From: Sciurus carolinensis
Taxonomy: Eukaryota > Chordata > Mammalia > Rodentia > Sciuridae
Direction: 5' to 3'
DNA: 64,000 nt
Assembly: GCF_902686445.1 (NCBI RefSeq)
Contig: NC_062222.1
Coordinates: 133,059,035 to 133,123,034, forward strand
This document shows positions 11,135-24,553 of the stretch, piece by piece; the first letter of the stretch is position 1; every line of letters begins with the position of its first letter. The position numbers were made by a program, and so were the translations under genes. The notes beneath the pieces are model-generated. The model searched no databases and was not told the DNA's origin. It saw nothing but the letters and a program-made list of their open reading frames with translations.

Positions 11135-11591
11135 AATTCTCATGAGTAGAACATGCCATGAGTGATGGGTTCTGGTCTCAAAGATTAGATACACAGGAAC
11201 ATGGCTCCCATACTGATAGTCTCTCTTGCTCTCCTCCATTGCTCGCTCTCAGGGAAGTCATCCACATGTCATAACATGAGAGAGTTATGTAAAGAGGTTC
11301 ATAGAGTGAACTCAGAAACATGTCTTCTGTGGCTCTCAACTAGCCAAGTGAAAGAACATGAAAGGATCTTCAAGGGCCCAACAATAGTGATAGAAATAGA
11401 CCCTTTTCCACTGGAACTGAGATGACCACAGCTGGGGCTGTATCTTGATTGCAAACTCATGACAGAATATAAGCCCAACAATCCAGATGAGCCAAGATCT
11501 TCACCCAGAGAAACCGTGAAAATGATAAGTACTTATTCTCAATGACTGAGGTTGGAAAGAATTTGTGACATATCCATGGGTAACTAATACA
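11135..11591 (+). mobile_element. MaLR solo LTR (MLT1-like), sense
   Basis: ERVL-MaLR type LTR. The second half is diagnostic: TATCTTGATTGCAAACTCAT, CACCCAGAGAAACCGTGA, a degenerate polyadenylation area and the end TAACTAATACA at 11581-11591. The 5' boundary is approximate. No internal viral sequence is attached. Confidence 0.75.
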
Positions 11592-12781
11592 ATATTCACT
11601 ATTGCTCTAGGAACCTGCTTTTTGTACACTAAGGTGGAATTAATAATACATGCCATTTTTCAAGCAACTCATCATAATAATTTTCAAGGACTTATCCCTG
11701 TGAACAAAGCCTATTTCACCGGTATACAGACCAAATGAATTCACATATTGTAAAAGGTAGTGACAGGTGATGCAATTTATATCAATCATGGTATTTTTCA
11801 TTACTGAGTTTTTTAATTTACAATTAAATATTATTTACCTGCCATGATGATAATTACAAGATAAGAGAAGATGACACATTCATTTAGGAAGTTAAAAAAA
11901 AATGACTTTGGAATGATTGATCTGCTGAGTAGCTGGCAGTGAGTATCCAAGAAAAAGCAGGGATTATGGAGGATGCCTAAATTTTGATTGTAGACTCCTG
12001 GGAAAAAATAGATTTCACAAAAATTTCTAACTAATTATGGTAAGACTAACAAATAAAATGTAGAAATACTATGGGCCTATTTCTCTTTCATTTCTCAATT
12101 TTTGACTTCTATGTTTTCCTCCTACTTGTAGATTTTAATTACCATTTATTTTTGGATTTAAAATATATGTGATTTTCAGGAACATAGTCACTTTCAGGAC
12201 ACATCCCACTCCTGTGAACGAGGCAGCTCTCTCCTCTTTACAGACAATAGTAAAAATAACAATTGATGATCTGATGTCTGTGGATAAAGACAGGTTTGGC
12301 AGTAACTGACTAAATTCCAATTAAAGATTGTCTTCTATTTATATTTATATTGTACAAGACAAAGAGTTCATCAAATCACTTCAAACTAGAGGTTTGAAGG
12401 TTTCCTGGATAATGTTATGGCTTATTAGTTTTCTCCTTGGAAATTACCACTTCTCTCCAAGCTCTACCTCAAGACGAAGTCTTCAAGTAAATAATGATTG
12501 CATTGTATCTCCTGGCTCCCGTACAACATTCCTCTCACCAGGCAATTTATTTCAATACACAGCCAGATCCAAAACCTTAAAAGAGTTGCTGTGATAATAA
12601 CTTTGAGGTAAAGAAATGTCTGACTGGACAATGTCTAGACACGGTTACCCAGCCAGACGAGGCCTGTCAGTGTGCTCCACCATGTTGATTTCCCCAGTCA
12701 GGTCAGTTGTGAGATGATCTAATTCAGCTGGCAGAGGAGCCTGTAGGCTCAGCTTAGCTAGACATGGGATCACGTTATTAG
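11592..12781. other. Unique AT-rich sequence
   Basis: No repeat family or gene recognised. The longest frame, 12328-12594 on the plus strand (88 codons), has no recognisable domain. Confidence 0.5.
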
Positions 12782-13290
12782 TCTTAATACAAGTCTTTAT
12801 TGAAGTAAAGCTCAATCGACATAAAATTAAAAATTTTTAAATGTACCACATGATGGCATTTAGTGTATCCACCCTACTGTGCAACCAACAGTTCTATCAA
12901 CAAAGCTTGCTCTTCACTCCAAAAGAAAACTCCATAGCCATTAAGGAGTCACTCTCCTTTTCTATCCATATCTCTGGTTCCTGGCAATTACCAATCTACT
13001 CTGTTTCTAGGGATTTACTGACTCCAGTATTTCATAGAAATGCAGTATGTGGCTTTTTGAGCCTGGCTTCTCTCACTTAACATCATGATTTTGAGGTTTG
13101 TCCATGTTGCACCACGTATCAGTACTTCAATTCTTTTCATGGCTGGATAATATCCCCTGATATGTTTTTACTCTATTTTGTTCATCCATTCATCTGTCAC
13201 TGGACATTTGGGCTGTGTCCACTCTGGATGTTGTGAGTAGCGGTACAATAAGGCACATGTTAGAGTATGTGTTAATAAGTACATTGAAAT
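12782..13290 (-). mobile_element. L1M 3' part, antisense
   Basis: Reverse complement of an old L1 3' region. It starts at TCTTTATTGAAGTAAAGC and runs through the block ending TGGCTGGATAATATCCCC (13140-13160) and GTTCATCCATTCATCTGTCACTGG, the antisense of the conserved ORF2 C-terminal coding stretch. ORF2 is heavily decayed. Confidence 0.75.
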
Positions 13291-15244
13291 TTTTTATAGA
13301 TTTATATGGAAGGGAAGGTCACTGGAGAATTAATTAGAAGTGATTGGAGGGGTTGAGTTGAATGTACTCCTATTTCCTAACTTGGTGTTACTGAGATTTA
13401 GCTTTTTTCACAATTGCATCCTGAGTTTAGAGACCTCCCTGGTACATAGTAGATGTTCTTTAAATATTATCTGAATACATACTGCATGTTTTGTTTTGCC
13501 AAATGTTGCTAATAAAAGTTGGAAATTCTTCTTAGATAATCATATAAGTTTAAAATGAGAGGACATGAGTACGCTCTGAAAAATATTTTGTATTACTTGC
13601 TTAAAATATTCACATTTCTACACTCTTTTAAGAGCCCCCATACCTTATGAGATCACCTACTACCTACTTGTTATGATTTGTTTTCTTCAAAAGTCTTTTA
13701 AGTTATTTCTAAGAGAGTCTGTTACTGCCTGACAGAGGGATGCCCAGAGAAGCTAGGGAGAGAGACTTCCATGTTTCTTGGCATCGTTAGTGATTCCCCT
13801 TGTCATTAGCCTGCTTTATATCTCTTTGTCAATTATTGTCGTGTGTTCTGAGTTATGTAAGAAGGAGTTTCTAGCAGTACATGTAACAATAGAAGAGTTA
13901 CAGCATGCTGTTCTTGTATTCTACAACTGATTTGTTATTTAAACTGAGCCCAGTGGGGGGAAAAAATGTTTGTGCTGTTCCTCTTAGTTTTTTATTTTTC
14001 CTGACGTTGTTACAAAACCAAATGATTTCTTTGAAATATAGGGCTATTAACTAAAAAAGGAAAACTAGCCATAATATTTAAACTCACACAAACATATTTC
14101 ATATCAAAGTTGTCTTGCAATAAATACGTTTTTCACACTGCATAACAATTCTATTTGACATATAATTTGAGACATAGAAAATTATTAATGATCTGGAGAC
14201 CAGGGATCTGTTTGTTAGTTCTTCCCCCTCTGATTTGAATGTGCAGTCTAAAGTTTGAGAGGAGATGTGACTGGATCTTACGACTTACAAATTCAGCAGC
14301 AAAACAGGTATTCATCAAACTGAAAAAAGGAAAAAAAAAAAATAATGAAGAAGAGCTTCACTTGGTATCTGTAGAGAAGCCAAGACCTGCATTTCAGACA
14401 TCTACTCAAGAATAATGTATTGTGTCTCAAAAAATACCTTGCTCATTTGTTGGAGGGTAAAAAATAGAGAAGCGGCAGGAGACTCTCTCAGGTCTTTTTG
14501 TCAGAGGATTCCACTGCTGAAGTCAGGATGGGGCAAACATTTTAACTATGGATGAAGAATTATTTGCGTATTTCTCTTGTCTTACCAAGTAGACTCTCCC
14601 TAGACTTTGGTGATGAGAATTTAATTAGCAGAATGAATACGTTCAGATGGCAAATCTTCTGATCCGAGACATTTTTGTTTTCTTTGCTTTCCATGGCAAG
14701 TTCAATGAATATTTTATAAAGAAACAATTGTCTGGAAACAGTACTAGCCTCTGTCTTCTGTCGTTAGGTACATGTGGAGGTGTGGAGGAGCGTCTCCAGC
14801 AGCCTCACCCTCTCTCCACCTAGTCCAGATACCAGCCCTTACCCAGGCCCCAGGAGGGTTCAGAAGGCCACCCCAGCATGCGTGGCCTGGGGGCTCTTTG
14901 AATTCTTGCTTTTCCTCACACCTTCCTACTTTGGTTTAAAATGATAATTTGATTTTAGATTTTCCTAGAAGGTGCTAATCCAGCTTGGAGAACTTTCCAG
15001 AGCTGAAGAGAAGGGCAGTTACTTCAGCTGTCCACAGGCCAAATGTGTCCACTGGCCATTTCTCAAAGTATGAGGCACACTGCAGCTTTGGTACTCAGCA
15101 CGTGCAAGCTCTGCTACTGGTTGTTAGAAGGTGAAGTTTATCATGATCTTCTGGTGAGAAGGATCTAGGTATAGACATTCTGCTACCCTCCTCTGAAAAC
15201 TCCATGGGTCCCCCACACCAATCACTTTTCCCACTATTCTACTT
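13291..15244. other. Unique AT-rich sequence; faint L2-like end at 13410-13485
   Basis: GGTACATAGTAGATGTTC at about 13440 resembles the L2 or MIR 3' end. The rest is unassigned. A homeodomain-type core TAATTA lies at 14622-14627 in a stretch that looks low in repeats. Confidence 0.4.
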
Positions 15245-15262
15245 CCTGTTTATTCTATTCTT

Positions 15263-15367
15263 TGTGTGTGTGTGTGTCTGTTTGTGTGTGTGTGTGTTGC
15301 TGGGGATTGAACCCAGGGCCTTGTGCATGTGAGGCAAGCACTCTACCCACTGAGCTATCTCCCTAGT
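15263..15367 (-). mobile_element. ID SINE, antisense, with TG-repeat tail
   Basis: tRNA-Ala-derived ID-type SINE in reverse orientation. The reversed B box GGATTGAAC is at 15303-15311 and the reversed A box CCACTGAGCTA near 15346-15356. Its tail is a TG/TC-interrupted dinucleotide tract at 15263-15298 instead of poly(T). An 18-bp target duplication with two mismatches flanks it: CCTGTTTATTCTATTCTT (15245-15262) and CCTATTTGTTCTATTCTT (15368-15385). Confidence 0.9.
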
Positions 15368-15385
15368 CCTATTTGTTCTATTCTT

Positions 15386-17740
15386 GAGATCCTCTCTTGC
15401 CATTGTCCTCAAAGTTTCTCAGTGACAATAGTGTCCCGATTCTGTGCCTGTCTCAGGAGATACGTCATTCCAATTCAAATTCCTATCTGTTTTCAATCTG
15501 TTCTTCATTTCATTTTCTCCTTTTTGTCTCCTTCATATGCCTTTGATATTTCCTGAGGGACTGTGATCTGTCCTTACTCTGAAAGACTCATGGTAAATAT
15601 GAATGAAGGAATAAATAAACACACGATCAAAGACCTGACTCCTTTATGGGGAATCACACTCTAGTGGGGAGGAAAGATAAAATTCAAGAAGCACTTAGGT
15701 CACAGACATACTGCCCGTTGTGGTCTACTGGAACACGCACGGAACGTCATCGGGTCACTTGTAGTCCCCAGTGCCTTCCCTTTTCCCGTCTCTTCCCTCC
15801 CTTGTCCTCTTGTAGTTCTCCCTCCTATTTTCATGAGACCTGGCTTTTTTTTTTTTTTTTTTTCCAGGAGCTTTTCTTGTTGGTTGTTTTTTCCTTTCTT
15901 TTTTTCTAGCTTTCACATAGGAGAGAAAACATGCATCCCCTGACTTTCTCTATCTGGTTTATTTCTGTTAATGAAATAATAAGCATTGTTTTTAAAAGAA
16001 AGGGAGGCTAAGGAGAGTGTGGAAACTGTTCCAACCCTGCAGGCTGTTGAGTTGCCACCTAGTGGAGAGAAAGAGACAATGCCTGCCAGTGTTGAGCAAT
16101 GTGCTAGAAAACTAAAAGAAGTGGACACACAGGGCCAGTAAGGAAGTCTCCCTTTACCTGAGCTGTTGAGCTGGTTCCTGAACAAGATATTCACAGTTAA
16201 CTTGGAGGGATAAATCTAAGTTCATGCACTACATAACAGAAGACTATTTTGAACCTGAGATGTCACAAACAGCTTTAAGATCAACTTAGTTTTGAAACTG
16301 TGTGAAATTTAAAAAAAAAAAAAGCAGATCTTCTGATTAAAAGGAACAAAGTACAGAGTTTTGTTTAACTTTAGGCACAAACCTTTGTAAAGTCTTTGGT
16401 GGTCCACAAAAAACAGACTATTACAGGGAAATTGAGGAAATGAACGTATCTAGGATTTCAGAGACTTGTGTTGACCTGGTTTTCTTAGGAAGAGTGCGGC
16501 AGAGCTTATTGCTGGATGAAGACATGCCACTCACTGGTGCTTATTGTGCCATGAGATTGGCTCTCCCATGGCAAACTTAGGAAGAAAATACTTCCATGTC
16601 TTCTTTACAGGTGAAAGAAGCAAAGTAAATGAAGACATGTAATTGGCTAAAGTTTAATGTAGTTTGGAGCAGAGGTTAAATTTAGAATAAGTTCATTTAC
16701 CAAGCAGCTGAATTATTTTGAGATGCCACCAAGTGTTTGGAACTTTCAGGTTCCCTCTCAGGTCTAGGGAAACTCTCTATGTACCTCACATTTATTATTT
16801 TATGGTTATGCTGTATCTACTAATTCCCCTGGGGTGCTTTGTACTGTGTTAAATATCTCTATCTGTACATGACAATGTCTTTTCCCCTTGTGTTATATAA
16901 ATTAATGCCTAGAACAATCCTTTGAAGTGGATGTGGGTGTGTATGGGGGTGCTGTACTAATTATACCCCAGATGAGGAAAACAATGATTGAAATGTTAAA
17001 TGACGTTTTCAAGGTCATCAGGCTTCTACAGGATGGTAGAGGATAGAGAATCTGAATATTTTTACAGCAAAATGGAAGAGTCCTTGAAAGCTTCATTCGA
17101 ACCATTAAGCTACAATTATGTCCCAGAACCATGTGATATTTCTTTAACATAAGCATTATTTTTATACCAGTTTAACATTTACAGAAAAAATTGACAGGAT
17201 AGCATGTAGAATCCTTGCCACATATTTTCCCTGCGATTAATATCTTACACTTGTACAGAAATTTGTTATGATTAATGAATCACTAGCGATGTATTATTAT
17301 TAACTAAGTGGACATTTGATGTAGATTTTCTTACTTTTTACCTAAAGTCCTTTTTCTCTTCCAGGATGTCGTATTATATTTAGTCTCTAAGACTCCTCTT
17401 GGCTGTAACAGTTTTTCAGATTTCAACTATTGATTTTGACCTTAATTGCCTGGCTGAGGTAGTATTTGCCAGATCCCTCCTATAACTATAAAGTTCCTCT
17501 TTCTCTCCGCTTTGAGCCTGGACTCTTTAGAAGGAAGTTGCCAACCACCCACAGATAAGGAACTGGGAGTTAATCTTTCCTTCCAGCATTATTTGGGATT
17601 CTTCTGCCTAAAACATTTGTCTCTTTGCATTTACTAATTTATTTAGTCAGTCATTTATTTACACCAGTCATTATCTATACTTCGAGTCATAATTCAAAAT
17701 TACTGTACTTTGTTGCTCTAATTGCTCCTGACTTTGTCAT
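15386..17740. other. Unique sequence with pyrimidine tracts
   Basis: A T19 run at 15845-15863 followed by CCAG and a second pyrimidine tract ending TCTAG near 15909 look like splice acceptors, but no matching donor or exon was seen. 16890-17075 has weak antisense MIR character (CAGATGAGGAAAACAATG, then TTTTCAAGGTCATCAGG). Nothing else was recognised. Confidence 0.4.
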
Positions 17741-17751
17741 TGGTGTTGTTT

Positions 17752-17885
17752 TTTTTTTTTATTGTTTTTCTTTTTAGTTGTCAATGGACCTTTATTTTAT
17801 TTATTTATATATAGTGCTGAGAATCTAACCCAATGCCTCACACATACTAGGCAAGCGCTCTACCACTGAACCACAACCCCAGCCC
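17752..17885 (-). mobile_element. ID-type SINE, antisense
   Basis: Poly(T) head (the tail reversed) from 17752, then TAGTTGTCAATGGACC, TTTATTTTATTTATTTATA, and the ID body closing with CCACAACCCCAGCCC at 17871-17885. The reversed A box CCACTGAACCA is present. The diverged flanking repeats TGGTGTTGTTT (17741-17751) and TGGTGGGGTTT (17886-17896) fit a target duplication. Confidence 0.88.
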
Positions 17886-17899
17886 TGGTGGGGTTTCTT

Positions 17900-19125
17900 T
17901 AAAAATCAAATTTAATTTAAATTTCATAATCATTCTCTGCTGATATATAGGTAGTTGATTGAATTTTCTATATTAACCTTGTATCCTACAAATCACATAT
18001 TTGCCTGTTAATTCCAAAGACCATTTACATCCAGTTTTTGTTTGTTTCTTCCTTTTAAATCTGCCCACTTTAATTTTCTTTTCTCATGCTATTGCACAAG
18101 ATAGGATTTCCAGCGCAATACTGAAAAGAAACAGTGAGAGGTTATCCTGCCTTATCCTGATCTGGGAAGGAAGAGTACTGGTTCTCACTATTCAATGAGA
18201 AGTGAGCTGTCACCTCCTGTGATGACCATCAAGGTGAGGAAGTCCCACTCTATTCTTAATTTATTGAGCATTTTCACCATAAATGAATGTTGGGGTTTTA
18301 CCAACTCTTTCCATGTCAACTAATATGGTCATATAATTTTTCTTTTCTTTAACCTGCTATTGCAGTTAATCATTTTGATTTCCAAATACAAGAGATATTC
18401 TTGCACATCTGAACTCAATCTTGCTAATCATGTAGAGTGATGATTGTCACCCATAGTTGGATTATAGCTGCTAATATTTTTCTGACGATTTGTAGATGTA
18501 TTTTCATGAGATACATTAATCTATATTTTCCTTTCTTATAATATCTTTATCTGGTTTTGGTATCAATACAAAGCTGACCCTACAGAGGTCAGGGAATGTT
18601 CACTTTAATTCAGTTTTCTGGAAGAGATTGTGGAGGACTGATTTCTTCCTTAAATATTTGGTGTGACTTACAAGAGAAAGCATCTGATCCTGGTGACTTT
18701 TTGGAAGTTTATTAATTATTGATTTAATTTCACTAGTATAAATAGAACTATTCAAATTGTGTGTATCTCCTTATGTGAATTTTGGGTAATTTGTACCTTT
18801 CAAGAAATTTTGGTCCTTTGTACATGAATTATCAAATTTGTGGGTACAGAGTTGTCCTAGCCTCTGTTTTATCCTTTAGTGTCCCTGGGATCAATAATGA
18901 TATGCATCTCTTTCACTTCTGATATCAATAATTAGTATCTTCAATTAATTAATTCTATTAATCTTTTCAAAGAAGCAGCTTTTCATTACATTTATTTTCT
19001 CTTTCCTTATCAATTTTATTGATTTCTGCTCTGATTTCTACTTTTTCTTGCAATTGCTTTAATCATAAGTTGCTCTTTACTTGAGTTTGTTTTAAATTTC
19101 AGTTACAAAGAAATAATCTTCAGCA
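17900..19125 (-). mobile_element. L1M ORF2 fragment, antisense
   Basis: Reverse complement of the reverse transcriptase and preceding region of an old L1 ORF2. Landmarks in plus-strand order are TTTATTGAGCATTTTCACC near 18261, TTTATCTGGTTTTGGTATCA near 18547, GATTTCTTCCTTAAATATTT near 18639, TTTTGGAAGTTTATTAATTA near 18700 and TTTCAAAGAAGCAGCTTTTC near 18965. All frames are closed by many stops. Confidence 0.8.
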
Positions 19126-19229
19126 CCCTAGGTTCTGTTAGATTGTTAGATTGCAAGTCAATGCTCAGGAATAACTAAAAAATTCTGTTTTTTTTTTTTT
19201 TTTTTTTGTTATTTAGTGCTGATCAAAAT

Positions 19230-19450
19230 CCAAATGACCAGAATCTCTTCTGATATTCCAGAGAATGTGCTATCTGTCTTTTCTTAGACATGAATCACAC
19301 ATCAAATTCTACCACAGTGTTCTCCCAACTTGTAGCATCTCCTCTGTAAGACTGAGCATTCTTCAAAGTGAGAGACAGGCATTAACATCTGCTGCTTTGA
19401 CCACACCCAACATAGTGTTGGACTTCACTAGATTAATAAAAAGTCTCTCT
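19230..19450 (+). mobile_element. L2 3'-end fragment, sense
   Basis: Diverged match to the L2 3' end: a GAGCATTCTTCAAAGTGAG block near 19352 (the counterpart of the AGCTCCTTGAGGGCAG area), then CCCAACATAGTGTTGGAC and a terminal GATTAATAAA. Moderate similarity only. Confidence 0.4.
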
Positions 19451-20214
19451 TCAGTGCTCCTGGGTTATGTACCATGGTGACCTCAAGATGGGGTAAAGCA
19501 AACAGTGAACTTTTCCAACTAGAAGCAGTACCCACATGCCTTGTTAGTGTATTTCTAGAAGGAAAGAAAAATAAACAGGAGGAAATAGCAGGGAAAGTTA
19601 ATGATGAGTAAATGCAGGAAAACACTTCCTCCTCGGAAGTCACAGGAAGGCTGTGAAGGGGTGATAAGTCCCCACACCTCTGCCCCCAGCCAAGAGCAAC
19701 AAATATTTCATAAGTTACCAGGTGTTGATTTTGTCTCTTCCTCTGTGGTGAAACCCACCCTGGGCTCTCTGGAGCAAATGTGGATCCCAAGTCCACATCC
19801 ATTTCCTTTGAGAATCAAAGGAAAAAAATCACCAGAAGGAAAATCAAGTCCTGCCCAAATTCAGTGACTTTTGACAGCATCACAAACTGACTTTATAATT
19901 TAAATTAGTCCTGTCCTGAATAGAAAAACAAAAATAATTGAATTTTACAATACCCACGTATGGGAGGAGATAGAGGATTTATATCCACTCATCCTTTGCC
20001 ACTACCAATCCATGTCTTTTGGATATTAATTGTTTACTTAACCTACCCTTGGAGTTCCTCTCAGAGGGGAACTAAAAATGACACCATAATTGTAATTTAA
20101 TTTTCTCATGAGTGTTTGGGATGAAAGTGAGCAGAGGTAGCTAGTCAGCTTCATCTTACCAAGAAGCATCAGTACGAGGGGTGAGCAGGAGTCATTACAT
20201 CATCTACTCAATTG

Positions 20215-20415
20215 TGGATATTTGTGAAGTGCCTATTCTGTGTCAGGCTCAAGGCTATTTTTTTTTTTTTATAGCAGTTATAGCTCAACTTAAAGGCAAA
20301 GAAAGAAAAAAAGCAATCACCAGGTAAAGCTAGCAAAGCCCTTTAAGGCCAAGGATATTAGAACATTGCATAGTCAAAATTGAACCCAGGCTGTTCAACC
20401 CAAATTTGCCCTTAT
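20215..20415 (-). mobile_element. MIR SINE, antisense
   Basis: GAAGTGCCTATTCTGTGTCAGG at the left and AATTGAACCCAGGCTG at the right match the ends of a reversed MIR. A T-run at 20260-20271 lies between them. Confidence 0.5.
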
Positions 20416-22620
20416 TCAGTTTGAGGAACTGTAAGTTCTACTTTCTCATCTGCATTCAAAGAATATGAAATGCATTGCATGCCTCCTCATATTTGTAGAT
20501 ATTTCTTGTATGAAATAACAAAAGACAGAAATGAGTTTTAGTGATACTACAGAATACTAAAATTATAAACACGATGAAATTCAACTCTGCTTTGAAGGCA
20601 CTTTGGTCTATCATCACAGGGTGGTTTGGATCTCTAATTCTTAAATATTCAGGTATGTGCTACTATAGACATCAGAACAAACTGTTGCAGGAAGTTAGAA
20701 GAGATAACTATGGAGCAGACCTCGAGGATGTCAGATATATTTACAGAGGGAGGCTGATATCAGAGTGGGCACTCAAGGTAAAAACCATTTCACTAGATGG
20801 GAACCCACAGAACGATGTTTCCAGCAGGCGGATTAGAGTAGGCAAAGCACGGGTAAGCTGGAGTTCAAAGTTTTCAGGACGCAGTCAGCATTCCTGTGTA
20901 GAAAATATGGTCAATACTAGCTGCGACTGTTGAGAAATAGGATTGGTAAAATAATCTGCAATCAGACAGTTAGCCATAAAAGTTGGATAGGGGTATCATA
21001 TAGTACCTGACATGTAATGCACCTCTAAAATGATTTATATATGAGTCTTCTAGCCTTTGGGGCAAGAGAAAACCCCTGGAGTCCTTAATTTAACTTAAGT
21101 CAAACCCTATAACTTCCTGCTAGTTCCTGAGTCGGAGAAAAAGCAAGTACAATAAAGTAGAAGTCAGTCTCTGCTCAAGGATAAGGAACGACTGGAGGGC
21201 ATGAACGCCAAGTACCTTTTCATAGGCTGAATCGTAGGGATTGTGTATTCTTGAAAACTGCATCGAACAGTTTTCCAAGGATGAGAGGAGGGGATGTCCT
21301 TCTCTGAAGCAGTTAGAGAAACTCCTAAAGTCATATGTATTCCTCAATAGGTATAAAGAAATCCCAAAACCTCAGTGAAATCACTGTTTGCACAGGCCTG
21401 TGTTAAACAATGATAAACACAACCTGCTCAGGGGTCCGCTTCTTTCATGGCTTCTTCTCTGCAGTAGTTCTGAATACATAGAGAGTTCCTTCTGCAAATA
21501 TTGCACATGGCTTATAGAAGAGAGCATGCTTTCCACCATCTTTCTTACCAGAGAGAAGTATGAAGCTCTGAGCCAAAATGATGTTGTCTGCTCACCCACT
21601 CCTCCTTCCCCACCAAGAGGCTGGTGGAGACCCCAGCATGTCTTCACAGCCCAAGCCAACACTGCTAGATGAACAAAGGACCCCCAGCTCTTCAAATGCC
21701 TGCCTGAGAAAACAATTACAAGAGTTCACTGTTCATTTCAGCCAAAACCTGGCCCCTGGACATCCCTTTTCTTAGAACATTGACTTTAGAAAACTTGAAA
21801 TTATAAATCCTTTCTTTCATGCATCTTCTGCCATCCAAGAATGTCATACTCAAAGCAATGGCAGTCCTCTTCTTGAAATGTAGAGGTCGAGAAGGCAGAC
21901 TCCTGCCATCCTAGTCTCTGTGAGGGATGGAAGCTACCTTCCCTAGCAACAGTTGCCAAACTCACATCTCCAAACACATTAACTACCTCTTCACCATCAT
22001 TTTAAAAGGCCACTGTTTTCTTTTAATGAAATTGCACTCAGTTTATTCTGAAGTCTCCCACCCTACAGTAATAGTCGAAATAAAACTGGTCTTGCTTTTT
22101 AGCATGTGTGTCAGGTGCTAAGTTTTACAATTACATGATCCACCTTCATAATTAGTTCTCTCCCTTGGATTTGAGCCGTACTAATATATAGAGGGTGATC
22201 TACAAATATTTGCTGGGGAATTTTATAAATAATTCATTTCTTTAGCTCACCATCTCTTCTAGGAGTTATCTAAATAGTTAAAACATTGCCATTCCAATGT
22301 GGCTTTCCTTCTCTAGTTATAAAATTTGGCTTTGTGAGTCATTTTGCATCCTTGGTTGAGCTCACTTGGTAGCCGTTTTAAGCATTAGCAGTTCTTGTCC
22401 TGCAAAAAGGTCCTGCCTCCTGCTGAGGGGATTTCCTCTCCTTCTATGGTACTTTAGAAGATCAAACAAAATGACTTCCACATCAGGTTTTGAAACTGTG
22501 CTCATTTGAGTTCTGGTTTTGTCAAGATGATAGAATTCCATTAATTGGAGGCAGGGTGGTCTATCATCCCAGGAAATTGAGTTGGGATCAAAGGGTACCT
22601 TTAGTTAAAGCATATGTGAT

Positions 22621-22621
<1 letters not shown>

Positions 22622-22661
<40 letters not shown>
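22622..22661. repeat. Uninterrupted T40 homopolymer
   Basis: Forty consecutive T. No SINE or L1 body is recognisable on either side, unlike the other T-runs in the window, which belong to SINEs. Confidence 0.95.
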
Positions 22662-22662
<1 letters not shown>

Positions 22663-24136
22663 GTTTTGTGTTGTTTGATTTTTCTCCTGAAACTCTTGGA
22701 TATCTAGGCATGGAAACAAGAAGCCAGGTGGCTCGGTCCTTGTATGTAAACGCATTTCAGACGAGGAGTTAGTTAGGAAATTTGGAACACATTGTCTCAC
22801 CATGCTTTCCAGATTTCTCTACTACATACTACAGAGTTTGCCATACCAAGCAGTCTCCCTGATTTTAGTGATACACTGGAAAGACATAGCCTGTCTCTGG
22901 GTTTCACAGGTTGATGAGTAAAATGTTCCATTAGGGAATGATAAGAACTAGGAAAAACACAGAAGCAGGAAACGTGAACTGTCACATGCTCCAGAGTCTT
23001 GGACCTTCTTAACAATCTGAATGATACCAAATCTGTAAGAATCCATAGCTAGAGATCCCTTCATATGAAAAGGCAGTCATTTCCAACATGAGCTCAGAAG
23101 GGAAAAGAGAGTTTTACCTGGGCTACTTGCTGGATTCTAAAGTAGAACACATCTGTTCTATATATATTAGCATGTCAGCTCATTTGTTCACCCTGCCTTT
23201 GCTCCCATCTCAAAGGAGGTCAGAGCTCTCTGGCCATTTGCCCTCTCTTAAAAGCTTTCCAAAGTAACCCGCTGAAAGGTAGGTCGAAGAGTGGAAAGGA
23301 CCAGTTCTTTAGAATGTATAAATCCACTGAAATAGTATTCAAGCTTTTGTTGCAGTAAATTACAGACACAGAAACCTAAAATTGTAAATAATAGAAATGA
23401 GCATCAGTGGGCCTTTTGAAATCATTTGAGGCCATTTATAAAAATTATATTAAAGAGGAGGAAACTACTCTTACAAGATCATATTAATGATGGACCCAAG
23501 GAAAACTGAGCCAAACTGGCCTACATCCAGTGTTGGGATGCATGGAGGTGGAGAGGGTTTCCAATTCCATATTTCCTTCCAGGCTTCATTAGTATAAAAC
23601 ACCTGATCCTGCTTTCCCCATCTTGTCTCCCTTGGGAGGTGGAGAGCATATCTGATTGGTGCACATAGGGTCAAGATATATCCTTTCTTTTTCTTTGGAG
23701 CCAGCCTGCCTGTGCAGGGCATGAGTTTGACAGCTCTTAACTGTGTTCTGAACTCATGTGAAGGCTCAGCCACTCTAGGGATGGACTCTTCAGGCTCAGT
23801 GGATGGGAACAGAGCAACTACATACCAACTTCACGATTGAGAAGCCCACTTTAACCCTGGTTCTGTCATCATAGTAATATTTTGGTCCCTTAACCAAAAG
23901 TTTCACATGCCACTCCCAATAAATAAATAAATAAATGATTTAAATCATGTTCGTGCCATGGTTCTGTGGTATAAACAGTTCTAAGGAGGATTAAACATAA
24001 ACATCACTGGAAGAGAAGTTAGGAAGAGATGCACACTTGCAAACTTGCACAGAATAGATTCAGCTCGTCACTGCTCCATTCCCACCTGATTCTTTTAACT
24101 TATTTCTTGGTGGTTGCAGAAACTAGAGAAGAATGC

Positions 24137-24553
24137 TGTTATGGTTTGGATGTGAGGTGTCCCCCAAAAGCTCACCTATGAGACAATGCAAGAAGGCTCA
24201 GAGGAAAAAAGATTGGGTTATAAGAGTCTTAATCCAATCAGTGATTTAATCCCCTGATTGGGATTAACTGAGTGGTACCTGAAGTGGTAGGTATGGCTAG
24301 AGGAGGTAGGAATTGGGGTGTGGCTTTGGGATACATATTTTATATTTGAAGAATGAAGTTTTTTTCTCTCTCTGTTTTCTGATCACAATTTGAGCTGCTT
24401 CCCTTTGCCACACTCTTCCACCATGATGTTCAGCCTCATCTTGAGCCTCGATAGATTGGGACCTCTAAATCTGTGAGCCCCCAAATAAAATTTTCTTCCT
24501 TTACAATTGTACTGGCCAGGTCTTTAGTCACAGTGAAAAAGTTGACTAAAACA
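24137..24553 (+). mobile_element. MaLR solo LTR, sense, sciurid-type
   Basis: Complete 417-bp LTR from TGTTATGGTTTGGATG to GTTGACTAAAACA. Diagnostic internal blocks are GAGACAATGCAAGAAGG, the CTTCCACCATGATGTTC block and GAGCCCCCAAATAAAAT, which holds the polyadenylation signal. The flanking five bases AATGC (24132-24136) and AGTGC (24554-24558) fit a target duplication with one change. It is the same family as the antisense copy at 41130-41548. It is a solo LTR with no viral genes. Confidence 0.85.

Larger units (their letters stand above)
19451..24136. other. Mostly unique sequence; MIR and T40 inside
   Basis: No gene recognised. Overlapping frames of 94-130 codons (for example 20541-20933 plus, 19428-19802 minus, 21381-21695 minus) resemble no known protein and lack supporting splice or promoter context. 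(AAAT)n lies near 23918-23935. The embedded MIR and T-run are listed separately. Confidence 0.45.

Noticed and set aside
20541..20933. 130-codon plus-strand frame
   Set aside because: No recognisable family or codon pattern; a CAGGTATGT donor-like site at 20650 interrupts it without a partner.
22490..22803. Frames with poly-Phe or poly-Lys runs
   Set aside because: Produced by the T40 homopolymer. The same holds for poly-Phe frames at 46810-47166.
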